A stretch of 64,000 bases of DNA from an uncultured Clostridia bacterium (GTDB lineage Bacteria; Bacillota; Clostridia; TANB77; CAG-508): the NCBI GenBank assembly GCA_934130355.1, contig CAKOXV010000004.1, positions 31,606 through 95,605 on the forward strand, read 5' to 3'. Under the pieces are notes generated by a model, which did not search any database, had not been told where the DNA came from, and saw only the letters and a list, made by a program, of their open reading frames with translations. Of this stretch, positions 16,847-24,817 are shown in pieces. A program made the translations under genes and the position numbers. Position 1 is the stretch's first letter; the number at the start of each line of letters is the position of its first letter.

Positions 16847-17431
16847 TTATAGATATTTTTTTATTAATCCATCTTTGTTACAATATACATATATTATTCC
16901 TTTACCTCTTTTTAGGAATCTAGCTTCTACATTTTGTTCTGGATATAATTTTACAATTTCACATCTATTATTAGTAACATATGCAATAAATGAAATATAA
17001 TGGTCTTTTGTCATTTCATGTTCAAGCGAAATATAATATTCATTTTCTATTGCTGCACAGTTAATAGTATGTTTTTCATTTTCTAATTCAGCCTCTAAAA
17101 TTGGCAAATTTATGCCACAACACGAATTTATATTTTCTCCCATTGTATGGATTATATTTCCGCAAATCGGGCATACAGAAAAGTTTGACTTTAACATATT
17201 GCCTGCTTTATTTTGATTTGTTATATATTCACCATTCATAAGTTCTATTACAGAAACTTCCAGAGCTTTAGCCAATGGTTCAATCAATGAAATATCTGGT
17301 AATCCTTTTCCTGTTTCCCATTTACTTATTGTTTTATCACTCACTCCAATAATATTCGCTAATTCTACTTGTGTTAATTGTTTCATTTCTCTTAATTCTT
17401 TTATAATTTTTCCTGTTACATAATTATTCAT
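16847..17431 (-). CDS. XRE regulator fused to a desulfoferrodoxin/superoxide-reductase-like domain
   Basis: This 194-residue protein has an N-terminal HTH (MKQLTQVELANIIGVSDKTI, then SKWETG, about residues 15-50). A desulforedoxin-like knuckle CPICGNIIHTMGENINSCCG (about 88-107) follows, then a superoxide-reductase-like fold. Likely centre ligands are the His of EKH, the His of LEHEM, the His of DHY and the Cys of YCN; the usual final His (CNxHG) is Asp here (CNKDG). I infer a regulator whose iron centre senses superoxide or redox state rather than a full enzyme. It lies between broken genes but looks intact itself. Confidence 0.8.
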   Translation of the reverse strand: MNNYVTGKIIKELREMKQLTQVELANIIGVSDKTISKWETGKGLPDISLIEPLAKALEVSVIELMNGEYITNQNKAGNMLKSNFSVCPICGNIIHTMGENINSCCGINLPILEAELENEKHTINCAAIENEYYISLEHEMTKDHYISFIAYVTNNRCEIVKLYPEQNVEARFLKRGKGIIYVYCNKDGLIKKYL

Positions 17432-17484
17432 TTTTCTACCTCCAGTTAAAATTATAAATAGAATTGTAAAGAATTACAACCTAC

Positions 17485-18193
17485 TTATCGTAGAGTGCTA
17501 TACAATCCTTCTATCCAACTTTTATAATAGTTTAATTGCTCCTCTGTGTGAAAATAATGTTCTCCATTTTCTAATACAATCATACTTATTACAAAAATCT
17601 TTTATTAGATTTTCGTTTTGAAGATTATCTTTATCTCCATATAAAACATAAGTGTTTTTATTCCATTTAGTTATTGGGTTATCTTTAACATATTCATAAT
17701 AATCCCAATATAATGTTTGTCCAAAATCCGTTTTTATTTCCTGTTTTTCTTTTAATTTTTCTTCTGTCGTATTGCTCCATAACATCATATTATCAATAAT
17801 AACTTTCATATTAACAACTGGGGATAAAAATATACATTGTTTAATTTCTTCATTTCTATAAGCTAATAAGCTAAAATATGCTCCCATGCTACAAGCCCAT
17901 AAATTAATTTCATTATAATTCAATTTTGCATATTCCATAATTTGTTTTAAATCTTTCACACAATTTTGAACTTTGCACAAATAAGTGGTATCTTTTTTTC
18001 TTTCTCCGTGTTCTGGTAAATCAAAACTCAATAATTGATATCCTTCACTTACTACTTTATCTGCTAATATTTTTATAACTTCATCTTCTTTATTAGACAT
18101 ATTACCATGTACTGCTACAAAAGCTTTACTACTTTTATCTCCCCATATTACTGAAGGAATACCATTTATATTTATTCTTTCTATTTTCATCAT
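17485..18193 (-). pseudogene. Alpha/beta hydrolase, frameshifted near the C-terminus
   Basis: The frame from 18193 encodes a serine hydrolase of about 220 residues: FVAVHGNMSNKEDEVIKILA with the oxyanion-side HGN, LLSFDLPEHGERK, nucleophile elbow WACSMGAYFSLLAY (Ser near residue 99), and LYGDKDNL with the acid. After NKYDC it runs into unrelated sequence and stops at 17522. In another frame the expected ending IVLENGEHYFHTEEQLNYYK, with the catalytic histidine, continues to a stop at 17485. A short deletion near 17580-17590 explains this. As written, the protein loses its catalytic His. Its promoter is shared cassette copy 3. Confidence 0.8.
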
Positions 18194-18216
18194 TTTATTA
18201 CCATTTTTTCTTCTTT

Positions 18217-18245
18217 TTTATATCATAAAAGCAAATAATTTATTG
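18217..18245 (-). promoter_or_regulatory. Shared promoter cassette copy 3 (hydrolase gene)
   Basis: Minus-strand CAATAA (18240-18245), spacer ATTATTTGCTTTTATGA, TATAAA (18217-18222). The spacer matches the other copies at 16 of 17 bases, but the second hairpin arm is absent and the -35 is poor. Confidence 0.5.
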
Positions 18246-18614
18246 TTGCCATTCCCATTTTGAATAATATTTGTTTGTAGAAAATGAAATGTATTCTTTT
18301 TCACTACCATTACTATATACCAATATTCCTCCCATTTGTTCTTCAGGCACAAAATGAAAACCTTTTTTTTCCATATATTCATCTAAAAATTGTCCACCAC
18401 TTTTATTGGATGTATCTGCTGTCTTACTAAAAACTACTCTATTAGGATTATTTTGTACTACTGTATATTCTTTGTCTGTAAATAAAATTTCTAGCATTCC
18501 AAAACAAGATGAAAATGGATTCCATACACCAAATTTTAATATTGAAAAAATCGTAGCACTTAATAAAATCACACCAACTATTACAATTGTTATAATAATT
18601 CCTTTTCTTTTCAT
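18240..18614 (-). CDS. Hypothetical membrane-anchored extracytoplasmic protein
   Basis: This 124-residue protein has an N-terminal anchor (GIIITIVIVGVILLSATIFS) followed by a small extracytoplasmic domain, FTDKEYTVVQNNPNRVVFSK ... KGFHFVPEEQMGGILVYSNG. I recall similar small proteins in Clostridia but no function. The start is ATG 18614 with AGGGAG upstream; the longer frame to 18650 lacks a site. The C-terminus abuts shared cassette copy 3, which reads the next gene. Confidence 0.65.
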   Translation of the reverse strand: MKRKGIIITIVIVGVILLSATIFSILKFGVWNPFSSCFGMLEILFTDKEYTVVQNNPNRVVFSKTADTSNKSGGQFLDEYMEKKGFHFVPEEQMGGILVYSNGSEKEYISFSTNKYYSKWEWQQ

Positions 18615-18767
18615 AAAACAAATCTCCCTTCCAAATTTGCTATTTAACATTTAATACAACATCCGCTAATTCTCGTTTCCTATAACATGTATTCTATAAT
18701 ACTATTTTTGATTTGTCTATTATTATTTATAAAATTTCACAATCTTTATATTGGAATTAAAATTCTT

Positions 18768-19448
18768 TTAGTTTTCTCCTTTTTTCAAAATATATCCTTG
18801 ACCTCTTTTGGTTTCTAATAGTTCTTTTAATTCTAATTCTTCTAATTTGTTTCTTAATCTTGTAATATTTACTGTTAGCGTGTTGTCATCTATAAAGCTT
18901 TCACTTTCCCATAAACATTCCATTATGTCTTCTCTTGATACTATTTTCCCTCTATTTTGCACTAGGTATTTTAAAATTTTATATTCATTTTTGGTTAATT
19001 CTATTACTTTTCCATCTTTTTCAATTGTATTATTTGATGTATTTAATACAAAGTCTTTAACATCTATTTTATCATTTGCTTCTTGCATATTTGTTCTTCT
19101 TAGTAATGAACCTATTTTTGCAAGTAAAATCTGTATATTAAATGGCTTAGTAATATAATGATCTGCCCCATTATTGATTGAAAGTAATTCATCTAGTTCA
19201 TTATCTCTACTTGTTACTATGATAATTGGCACATTGGATTGTTTTCTAATTTCTTTACATATATATTCTCCATCTGTGTTTGGCAAATTTATATCTAATA
19301 AGATTAAGTCTGGATTTATTTGCAATATATCTTGGATTGTGTTGTCGAATGTTGTTAGTGCTGTTGCTTCATATCCATTTTTATTTAAAAAGATTTTTAA
19401 TTCTTCTCTTAATTTTTCATCATCTTCTATTATTAATATTTTAGGCAT
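18768..19448 (-). CDS. OmpR-family response regulator, BceR-like, without adjacent kinase
   Basis: This DNA-binding response regulator has 226 residues. The receiver carries IIEDD (acidic pocket), phospho-Asp in LILLDINLPNTDG, the Thr/Ser of IIVTSRD and the Lys of YITKPF. A winged-helix domain follows with LTKNEYKILKYLVQNRGKIV and a C-terminal RGQGY. The start is ATG 19448 because GGAGG lies 8 nt upstream. No kinase gene is near. The promoter holds a TTACA-N4-TGTAA box in the same geometry as that of the BceS-like kinase at 45748-46764, so I infer they are partners. It is the likely regulator of the BceAB-type exporter at 42757-45616. Confidence 0.9.
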   Translation of the reverse strand: MPKILIIEDDEKLREELKIFLNKNGYEATALTTFDNTIQDILQINPDLILLDINLPNTDGEYICKEIRKQSNVPIIIVTSRDNELDELLSINNGADHYITKPFNIQILLAKIGSLLRRTNMQEANDKIDVKDFVLNTSNNTIEKDGKVIELTKNEYKILKYLVQNRGKIVSREDIMECLWESESFIDDNTLTVNITRLRNKLEELELKELLETKRGQGYILKKGEN

Positions 19449-19467
19449 TTGTTTTTCCTCCATTATA

Positions 19468-19517
19468 ATTATATCATATTTATTAAAAAAGAAACCTTAC
19501 ATTTCTGTAAGGTTTCA
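19468..19517 (-). promoter_or_regulatory. Response-regulator promoter with BceR-type box, also flavodoxin-gene terminator
   Basis: On the minus strand TTACA-GAAA-TGTAA (19497-19510) is followed directly by GGTTTC as -35, 17 bp, and TATAAT (19468-19473). The box sits in a 10-bp perfect hairpin (AAACCTTACA/TGTAAGGTTT) followed by TTTCTTTTTT, so it also looks like the intrinsic terminator of the flavodoxin gene ending at 19526. TNACA-N4-TGTAA is the reported consensus of BceR-like regulators in Firmicutes. Confidence 0.75.
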
Positions 19518-19525
19518 TATTTTAT

Positions 19526-20182
19526 TTATTTTACTTCATTGCCTGCAATATTTATTTTTGAAAGCCAATTTTTAACTGTACTTTGAGAATTCTTTGCACT
19601 ACTTCCACTTACAGCTAGTCCTTCTGTTACCATTGCATTTGGTTCTTCTTTCTTTATTTTATTTGGTGTTCCAGAAAGTCCTGATCCTCCATGTGTTATA
19701 AATGGTGCTATTGTTTTTCCAGATAAATCATATTCATCTAAAAATGTGTATAAAGGCATTGGCATATCAGCCCACCATTTTGGGTATCCTAAAAATATAG
19801 TATCATATTGATCTATATTATTTATTTTTGTTTTTAATTCTGGTCTTGCATTTTGTCTTTGTTCTTTTTGAGCATAGTCTACTAGTTCATTATAATTGCT
19901 TGGATATGTTTGTGTTGTTTCTAATTTTACAATGTCTCCTCCGACTTCATTATGAATTATATTAGCAACTGCTTCTGTATTTCCACTTTGTGAAAAATAT
20001 AATACTAAAATTTTTCCTGATTTAGTTGTTTCTGTTTTATTTTCTTGGTTTGAATTTATATTAGTATTTTCCGTGTTTTTTCCGGTATCTTTTGCTTTTT
20101 TCATATTAACAGCTAATGCTATTCCTCCTAAAATCACAACTATTATAATAAATATTAACAATGTTAAAACTTTCTTATCCAT
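19526..20182 (-). CDS. Membrane-anchored flavodoxin
   Basis: An N-terminal anchor (VLTLLIFIIIVVILGGIALA) and a Thr/Asn-rich linker precede a flavodoxin_4-type FMN domain from about residue 55. The phosphate loop is LYFSQSGNTEAVA, and the isoalloxazine loops are GYPKWWADMPMPLYTFL and FITHGGSGLSG. It probably shuttles electrons or reduces a substrate at the outer face of the membrane, though an inward-facing topology is possible. It overlaps the end of the decayed DUF4405 gene by 8 nt, which suggests the two once formed an operon under the MerR-type promoter at 20720. 218 residues, intact. Confidence 0.88.
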   Translation of the reverse strand: MDKKVLTLLIFIIIVVILGGIALAVNMKKAKDTGKNTENTNINSNQENKTETTKSGKILVLYFSQSGNTEAVANIIHNEVGGDIVKLETTQTYPSNYNELVDYAQKEQRQNARPELKTKINNIDQYDTIFLGYPKWWADMPMPLYTFLDEYDLSGKTIAPFITHGGSGLSGTPNKIKKEEPNAMVTEGLAVSGSSAKNSQSTVKNWLSKINIAGNEVK

Positions 20183-20700
20183 TTTTCTTTGTCTCCTTTC
20201 TACTTTTTATCTTTGATATTAATTTAAAAATAAAATAAATAACTAATGCAATACAAACTAATGTCATAAAATATTTTAAATAAAATATTATGGGATTTTG
20301 CTCATAATCATAAAATTTAAAATCATTTAATAAAAACATATCTTCATATACTTTATTTGATATAAATGAATATACTCCAATTCCTATCATCAAAATTAGT
20401 ACAAAGTAATATGCATATTCAAAAGTATTATTTTTCATTTTATTATTTAGTTTGTTCATCATTCCTGCAATGTGTAGTCCAACATGAATTGACATTAATA
20501 CAAATCCCCATGATGTAGATACCATGTGTAATCTTCTTGCAAACATTGTTGTTTGAATATTTAGAAAACCAAATACTTTTGCTGAAATCATAATTCCACT
20601 TACCATCATTCCTATCATTATTTCCTGTGATGTAATATCCCATTAGTATAATAAACATTATTGTCATTGTAATGTCCAAAATAATTTTAAATTTTTTCAT
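20175..20700 (-). pseudogene. DUF4405-family membrane protein gene with internal deletion and frameshift
   Basis: ATG 20700 (AAGGAG upstream) begins MKKFKIILDITMTIMFIILM, the usual first helix of DUF4405 proteins, up to GYYITG. The frame then goes wrong and ends at 20443. In another frame the later part continues from about 20625: MIGMMVSGIMISAKVFGFLN, ARRLHMVSTSWGFVLMSIHV and a C-terminal pair of helices to 20175. Compared with the remembered family, about 45-50 residues are missing, including the HEWLG and HHxLN block with putative haem histidines. I judge it a pseudogene, unless the distal frame is translated alone from its own ATG. Confidence 0.75.
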
Positions 20701-20719
20701 ACTTATATCTCCTTATTTA

Positions 20720-20750
20720 TTCATACTACTTTGAGTTTACTCTAAGTCAA
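20720..20750 (-). promoter_or_regulatory. MerR-type promoter with 19-bp spacer
   Basis: Minus-strand TTGACT (20745-20750), 19 bp, TATGAA (20720-20725). The spacer contains AGAGTAAACTC, a dyad (GAGT-AA-ACTC) like those under MerR-family regulators. It drives the DUF4405 remnant and flavodoxin gene. The MerR protein at 13232 is a candidate regulator. Confidence 0.6.
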
Positions 20751-20787
20751 TACTTTTTTCTAAAATTTTATGATATTTTTTGTAACC

Positions 20788-20869
20788 AAACTCAGAACAA
20801 ATCGACGTAGTCGCCCTTTGTTCTTGCCCGATTTGAGTTTTCGACTATAAGGAGAAAATCTCAAAGGGC
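20788..20869. other. Structured intergenic element of unknown nature
   Basis: AACTCA...AAATCG pairs with CGATTTGAGTT, and a second pairing GCCCTTTG with CAAAGGGC overlaps it, so two alternative folds are possible over about 80 nt. No ORF covers it. It is more G+C-rich than its surroundings. It could be a small RNA, an attenuator-like switch or the remnant of a small mobile element. Confidence 0.4.
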
Positions 20870-20882
20870 TAGCAATTGTAGC

Positions 20883-20926
20883 TTTTATATACTAGGAAGT
20901 CCAGATGACTTTCCTAGTATATAAAA
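20883..20926. terminator. Strong bidirectional terminator after PAP2 gene
   Basis: A hairpin of about 18 bp, TTTTATATACTAGGAAGTC with GACTTTCCTAGTATATAAAA and a 5-nt loop, flanked by T/A runs on both strands. It lies 21 bp past the PAP2 stop. Confidence 0.85.
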
Positions 20927-20947
20927 AATAGACTGATTATTATCAAT

Positions 20948-21592
20948 CTATTTATCTTTTTGAATTAAAAATTTATTAGTTGCACTTATATATATAACTA
21001 AATATGATATTGATATAAGGAAACCACCTAAAACATCACTTGTATAATGAACACCTAAATAAATTCTACTTATTCCAATAGAACATATTAATATGCTTAG
21101 CAATGTAATTGAAATCCATTTAATATATTTATTTTTCACATATTTATAAATTAAATATATTAAATATCCATAAAAAGCCATACTTACCATAGAATGTCCT
21201 GAAGGAAAACTATATCCTGTTTCTTCAATTATTCTATATTCTGTTGGTCTAGGTCTTTGCAATATTCTTTTTAATAATTGATTTAATGCCGTAATTATTA
21301 CCAAGTTCGAGAATATTGATACTCCTATCTTCTTGTTTTTTATTAGTATGAATAAAGTAATTGTCAATACTACTAAAAATATTGCTCCTCCCAAATTAGT
21401 AATAAACTTTGCTATTGGTGTTGTAAAATCAGATATTAAAAATTTTGACACCATTTTATAGCCAATTATATCTCCATTCATTATTTCTTTGTTAAATACA
21501 TCTTCTGCTAATGCTAAAAATCCAATTAAACAAATAAATAATATACTCCATTTTAAATTTTTTACAATAAATTCTTTTATTTTTTCTTTCAT
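20948..21592 (-). CDS. PAP2-family membrane phosphatase
   Basis: This 214-residue integral membrane phosphatase carries the three PAP2 motifs in order: KRILQRPRP (about residue 97), SFPSGHSM (about 118) and SRIYLGVHYTSDVLGG (about 175-190). Six hydrophobic segments are visible. It probably dephosphorylates a lipid phosphate such as phosphatidylglycerol phosphate or undecaprenyl pyrophosphate; the substrate cannot be told. It lies 52 bp downstream of the glycosyltransferase gene on the same strand and may be co-transcribed, suggesting envelope lipid metabolism. Confidence 0.93.
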   Translation of the reverse strand: MKEKIKEFIVKNLKWSILFICLIGFLALAEDVFNKEIMNGDIIGYKMVSKFLISDFTTPIAKFITNLGGAIFLVVLTITLFILIKNKKIGVSIFSNLVIITALNQLLKRILQRPRPTEYRIIEETGYSFPSGHSMVSMAFYGYLIYLIYKYVKNKYIKWISITLLSILICSIGISRIYLGVHYTSDVLGGFLISISYLVIYISATNKFLIQKDK

Positions 21593-21644
21593 TTCTACCT
21601 CTTATAATTTGTTAATAGGAACTATTACACCCTATTTATTAATT

Positions 21645-22826
21645 TTATTTTTTTCTTAAAATCTCCATATATGAATCAAACACTGTCTTTACTTTGTTAT
21701 CCCAATTCACATATATGTCTTTGTAAGTGTTTTCACAAACATATTCATATAACACATTATTATTTATTATTTCATTTATTTTTTCTGCAAAATCATTTTC
21801 ATCATTTTTACAAATAAATCCATTCACGTTCTCTGTTATAGTCGCTGCAGTTGCTGCACCTTCAACAAACAATGTCGGTGTTTTTTGTGATGCCGCTTCG
21901 ATTTGAACTATTGATGATGCATCATATAATGATGGAAATAAAAACAAATCTGCTCTTGCATAAATAGATGCAAGCAATTCTCTATCTGTTATTCTTCCAC
22001 ACATTATTATATCTTGCTCCATATTATTTTTATTAATAACACTCTTTAGCTTATCTTCATCTTGTCCAGTTCCTACAAATAGCATTTTAAATTTTGGGTT
22101 ATATTTTTCTTTTAAGATTTTCAAACCGTTTACAATTAGATATATATTTTTCAAACTGTTTATTCTACCAACAAACAAAAAGACCTTCTTATCTGGTGAA
22201 ATATCGTATTTCTGATTAATCAACTTTTGAGACAGCTCTACGTTTTCTACTGGTTCCATGTCTGTGGCGTTTTCCATTACTCTTGGTAGTTTTTTGTATT
22301 TATATTCTTCATAATATATTTTTGCCACTTCACTATTCACTGCCCAACACTCATCACACTTATTATATTGCTTTATAATTATCTTTGTTAAAAGATTTGC
22401 AAAAGGTTCATACTTAACAGCCCTCAAGAAATCTTTTTTATATTGGCTGTGCATAGTAGCGATAACTGGTATATTATTTATCTTAGCATATTCTATACCC
22501 ATTTTACCTATTGAAAATGGAGAATGTATATGTACTATATCTAGCTTTGTATTATTTAATTCTCTCATAAATTTCGGGTCTAATCTTGGGACTGGTAATG
22601 AGTAATCAATTATTGGCATTTTTATTGATTTGCATCTAACAACTTTATATGTTAATTTTGAATCATCAAATTCATTTCCCTTATATTTAGGTGCAAAAAC
22701 GATGACATTTGCATATTTAGTCAGCCTTTTTGCATAATTATCAACTACAATAGTAACCCCATCTATCATTGGAAAAAAGGTGTCAATAAATAAACCTATT
22801 GTAATTCTTTTATTTATGTATTTCAT
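21645..22826 (-). CDS. GT4-family glycosyltransferase, glycolipid-type
   Basis: The protein of 393 residues has a GT-B fold of family GT4. Visible are the N-terminal GLFIDTFFPMIDGVTIVVDN, VHIHSPFSIGKMG, the acceptor-side PVIATMHSQYKKDF, KVFLFVGRINSLKN, and the C-terminal donor site LFLFPSLYDASSIVQIEAAS with the EX7E motif. This pattern resembles diacylglycerol glucosyltransferases of Bacillota. The start is ATG 22826 with GGAG upstream; an in-frame TTG at 22841 overlaps that site. The promoter is shared cassette copy 4, the best match to consensus. Confidence 0.9.
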   Translation of the reverse strand: MKYINKRITIGLFIDTFFPMIDGVTIVVDNYAKRLTKYANVIVFAPKYKGNEFDDSKLTYKVVRCKSIKMPIIDYSLPVPRLDPKFMRELNNTKLDIVHIHSPFSIGKMGIEYAKINNIPVIATMHSQYKKDFLRAVKYEPFANLLTKIIIKQYNKCDECWAVNSEVAKIYYEEYKYKKLPRVMENATDMEPVENVELSQKLINQKYDISPDKKVFLFVGRINSLKNIYLIVNGLKILKEKYNPKFKMLFVGTGQDEDKLKSVINKNNMEQDIIMCGRITDRELLASIYARADLFLFPSLYDASSIVQIEAASQKTPTLFVEGAATAATITENVNGFICKNDENDFAEKINEIINNNVLYEYVCENTYKDIYVNWDNKVKTVFDSYMEILRKK

Positions 22827-22861
22827 AGTATTTCTCCACAATCATAATTATTATCAATTAT

Positions 22862-22890
22862 TTTATATCATAAAAGCAGATAATTATCAA
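22862..22890 (-). promoter_or_regulatory. Shared promoter cassette copy 4 (glycosyltransferase gene)
   Basis: Minus-strand TTGATA (22885-22890), spacer ATTATCTGCTTTTATGA (17 bp), TATAAA (22862-22867). The second hairpin arm is absent, so here it is a promoter only; the upstream operon has its own terminator at 22960-22992. Confidence 0.7.
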
Positions 22891-22959
22891 CTAACTCTTG
22901 ACTTGATTTTACAAAGCACATTAGAATTAATTTTTAGGATTTAAAAGGATAAAGAAAAA

Positions 22960-22992
22960 CCCATTAGTAATTTTATTATAATTACTAATGGG
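22960..22992 (-). terminator. Terminator of the vWA/PP2C/kinase operon
   Basis: CCCATTAGTAAT pairs perfectly with ATTACTAATGGG over a 9-nt loop, followed on the minus strand by TTTTTCTTT, 50 bp after the kinase stop. Confidence 0.85.
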
Positions 22993-23041
22993 CTTTCTTC
23001 AAATTTGTTTTAGCTTTTGGAATTACCATCGGCTAATTCAA

Positions 23042-24805
23042 TCAACCATAGTTATAGATATTGTTATTGTTGTAAATCTTGAAACCACAACCTGTAAATT
23101 GGAGTTTGGAACTCTCATCTACAATACTGCAACTGAATTCCTTGGCAGTATTCTTTACGATATTAGTTCCAATAATCCTACCATCAGCTGGATCATAGAT
23201 TGTGTTGTTGAAGAAATCAATATTACCCAAAGGCTGAGCATTATACATGATTACATCTTCGTCATACTCAATTTTGTTTTTAGCAAATACCAATGTGCGA
23301 TACTTTCCGTTTGGCATTTGGTAAACAAACAGCCATCTTTGAGTTGCTTTATCATATTTGATAGCATACTCATTGATTCTGCCAGAGTAGTTTACCTCAA
23401 ATGTATAGTCGGGTGTAGTGATAATTGCCGTTTTCGGATACATAGATGCAATAAATACTTTTCCATCCTCAGATACCTCAAAGAGAGGATTATAAACTTG
23501 ACCTAAATATTTAGGCATATTTCCGTACTGAGTAATGGACAGATTCACCAAATTATTGCCTCTATCAACGTAATAGACATTTCTGTCTTTCACAAGATAA
23601 TTAGACTTGTGCATACGTTCGATGGTAGCAGTAGCCTGATTATTTGCATCATATACTTCAATGGTATCATCATCAGTAACATACACGACTTTTCCATCAT
23701 TGGAAAAATCTACTCTTTTTCCTCTGGCAATCGCAAACCTTCGACCAGTTTCAAAGTGTACAGCTTCACCAGTTCTGTTAAGATAATGCACATTGCTTAA
23801 GATATATGCACAATCACTACCTGCAAATACAATGGTAATCTGCGGTCCATTTGGAACTTGAGTAACTTTTGCCACAATAGGAGCTGCCTTGACCTTCGCA
23901 TTCTCATTACAAAGTGGGCACTCATCGAACTTAGAATAGTAATAAATGTCATGCGTGCTGCAATACTTCATATTTTTGAGAAGTTCTTGAAGATCAGGTG
24001 TAATGTCCATTTTCTTTCCCTGTTCAAAGATTTCAACGAAATCCTTTTCCAGTTGAGGGGACATCCATTTCCAACTGCCAATGATTTTAGGAATTTTTAT
24101 ATCTCCCTTATGGCGTCCTACGATGGAGAGCTTCCTTTTCATTCTTTCCAAAGTAGAAAGACTTTTGTCAGGAATATATGTTCCACCGAAAGGATGAATT
24201 CTTGTCAGCATATTGAAAGCGAGAACTGCAAAATTGTAATTCTCATTCTCTTTCGAGAATGTAATACTTCCATTAGCTGCATAACTATCCGGACAGGTAA
24301 AGAGTTCTGTGTAGGCATCGGGAGTATATTTTCCTTCAAATCCCCAGCTGTCAACGTCGATAAAGTACTCACACTTGCCATTCATCTGGAAATTATAATC
24401 ACTTATATCACCGACAATAACGCCAGTGGAGTGCAATTTTCCAAGATGTAATCCTAAGTCTGTGATAATCTGCAATACATCCTGATTAGAAAGTCTGCTA
24501 GCTGTCAAATACTTAGGTTTAGTGAGCATGTGCAAATCTTCGCTATCTACCAGCTTTCTCATTGCATACCCAACAAAATTACCTTTTACAGTAACTACTT
24601 CTTCCGGGCCAATAACATTTTGAGGAAATTGACCTTTTATGGAAATAAAGTAGTTGACCTTCTGTTCTTTTCTGGCCAAATCTACATTCGGCTTGAAAAT
24701 CTTGATAACTCTTTTGGAGTCATACTCATAGATTGTTGCCTCTCCGCCTTCTGCCAATTTGTTAAGGCTCTCAATGCGACTCCGGCTTGTAAATGTAATC
24801 GCCAT
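23042..24805 (-). CDS. TerY-P-type protein kinase with zinc ribbon and C-terminal repeat domain
   Basis: The 587-residue protein has an N-terminal kinase domain: glycine loop AEGGEATIY (18-26), lysine of RVIKIFK (35), HSTGVIVGDISDYNFQ as the catalytic loop (Asp133, Asn138), and DVDSW (150-154) replacing DFG. The VGD...N/DVDSW form is that of YegI-like kinases in TerY-P triads. A zinc-ribbon-like C282-x2-H285...C296-x2-C299 follows. About 280 residues of short strand repeats (VVYVTDDDTIEVYDANN, VYYVDRGNNLVNLS) resemble a beta-propeller sensor. It is last of the four-gene transcript, 12 bp after the phosphatase gene. I infer phosphorylation opposed by that phosphatase; the substrate is unknown. 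Confidence 0.82.
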   Translation of the reverse strand: MAITFTSRSRIESLNKLAEGGEATIYEYDSKRVIKIFKPNVDLARKEQKVNYFISIKGQFPQNVIGPEEVVTVKGNFVGYAMRKLVDSEDLHMLTKPKYLTASRLSNQDVLQIITDLGLHLGKLHSTGVIVGDISDYNFQMNGKCEYFIDVDSWGFEGKYTPDAYTELFTCPDSYAANGSITFSKENENYNFAVLAFNMLTRIHPFGGTYIPDKSLSTLERMKRKLSIVGRHKGDIKIPKIIGSWKWMSPQLEKDFVEIFEQGKKMDITPDLQELLKNMKYCSTHDIYYYSKFDECPLCNENAKVKAAPIVAKVTQVPNGPQITIVFAGSDCAYILSNVHYLNRTGEAVHFETGRRFAIARGKRVDFSNDGKVVYVTDDDTIEVYDANNQATATIERMHKSNYLVKDRNVYYVDRGNNLVNLSITQYGNMPKYLGQVYNPLFEVSEDGKVFIASMYPKTAIITTPDYTFEVNYSGRINEYAIKYDKATQRWLFVYQMPNGKYRTLVFAKNKIEYDEDVIMYNAQPLGNIDFFNNTIYDPADGRIIGTNIVKNTAKEFSCSIVDESSKLQFTGCGFKIYNNNNIYNYG

Positions 24806-24817
24806 TTCAATCCCCCC

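Noticed and set aside
23858..24451. 197-residue plus-strand ORF within the kinase gene
   Set aside because: It has no ribosome site, overlaps a well-supported minus-strand gene and shows no family resemblance.
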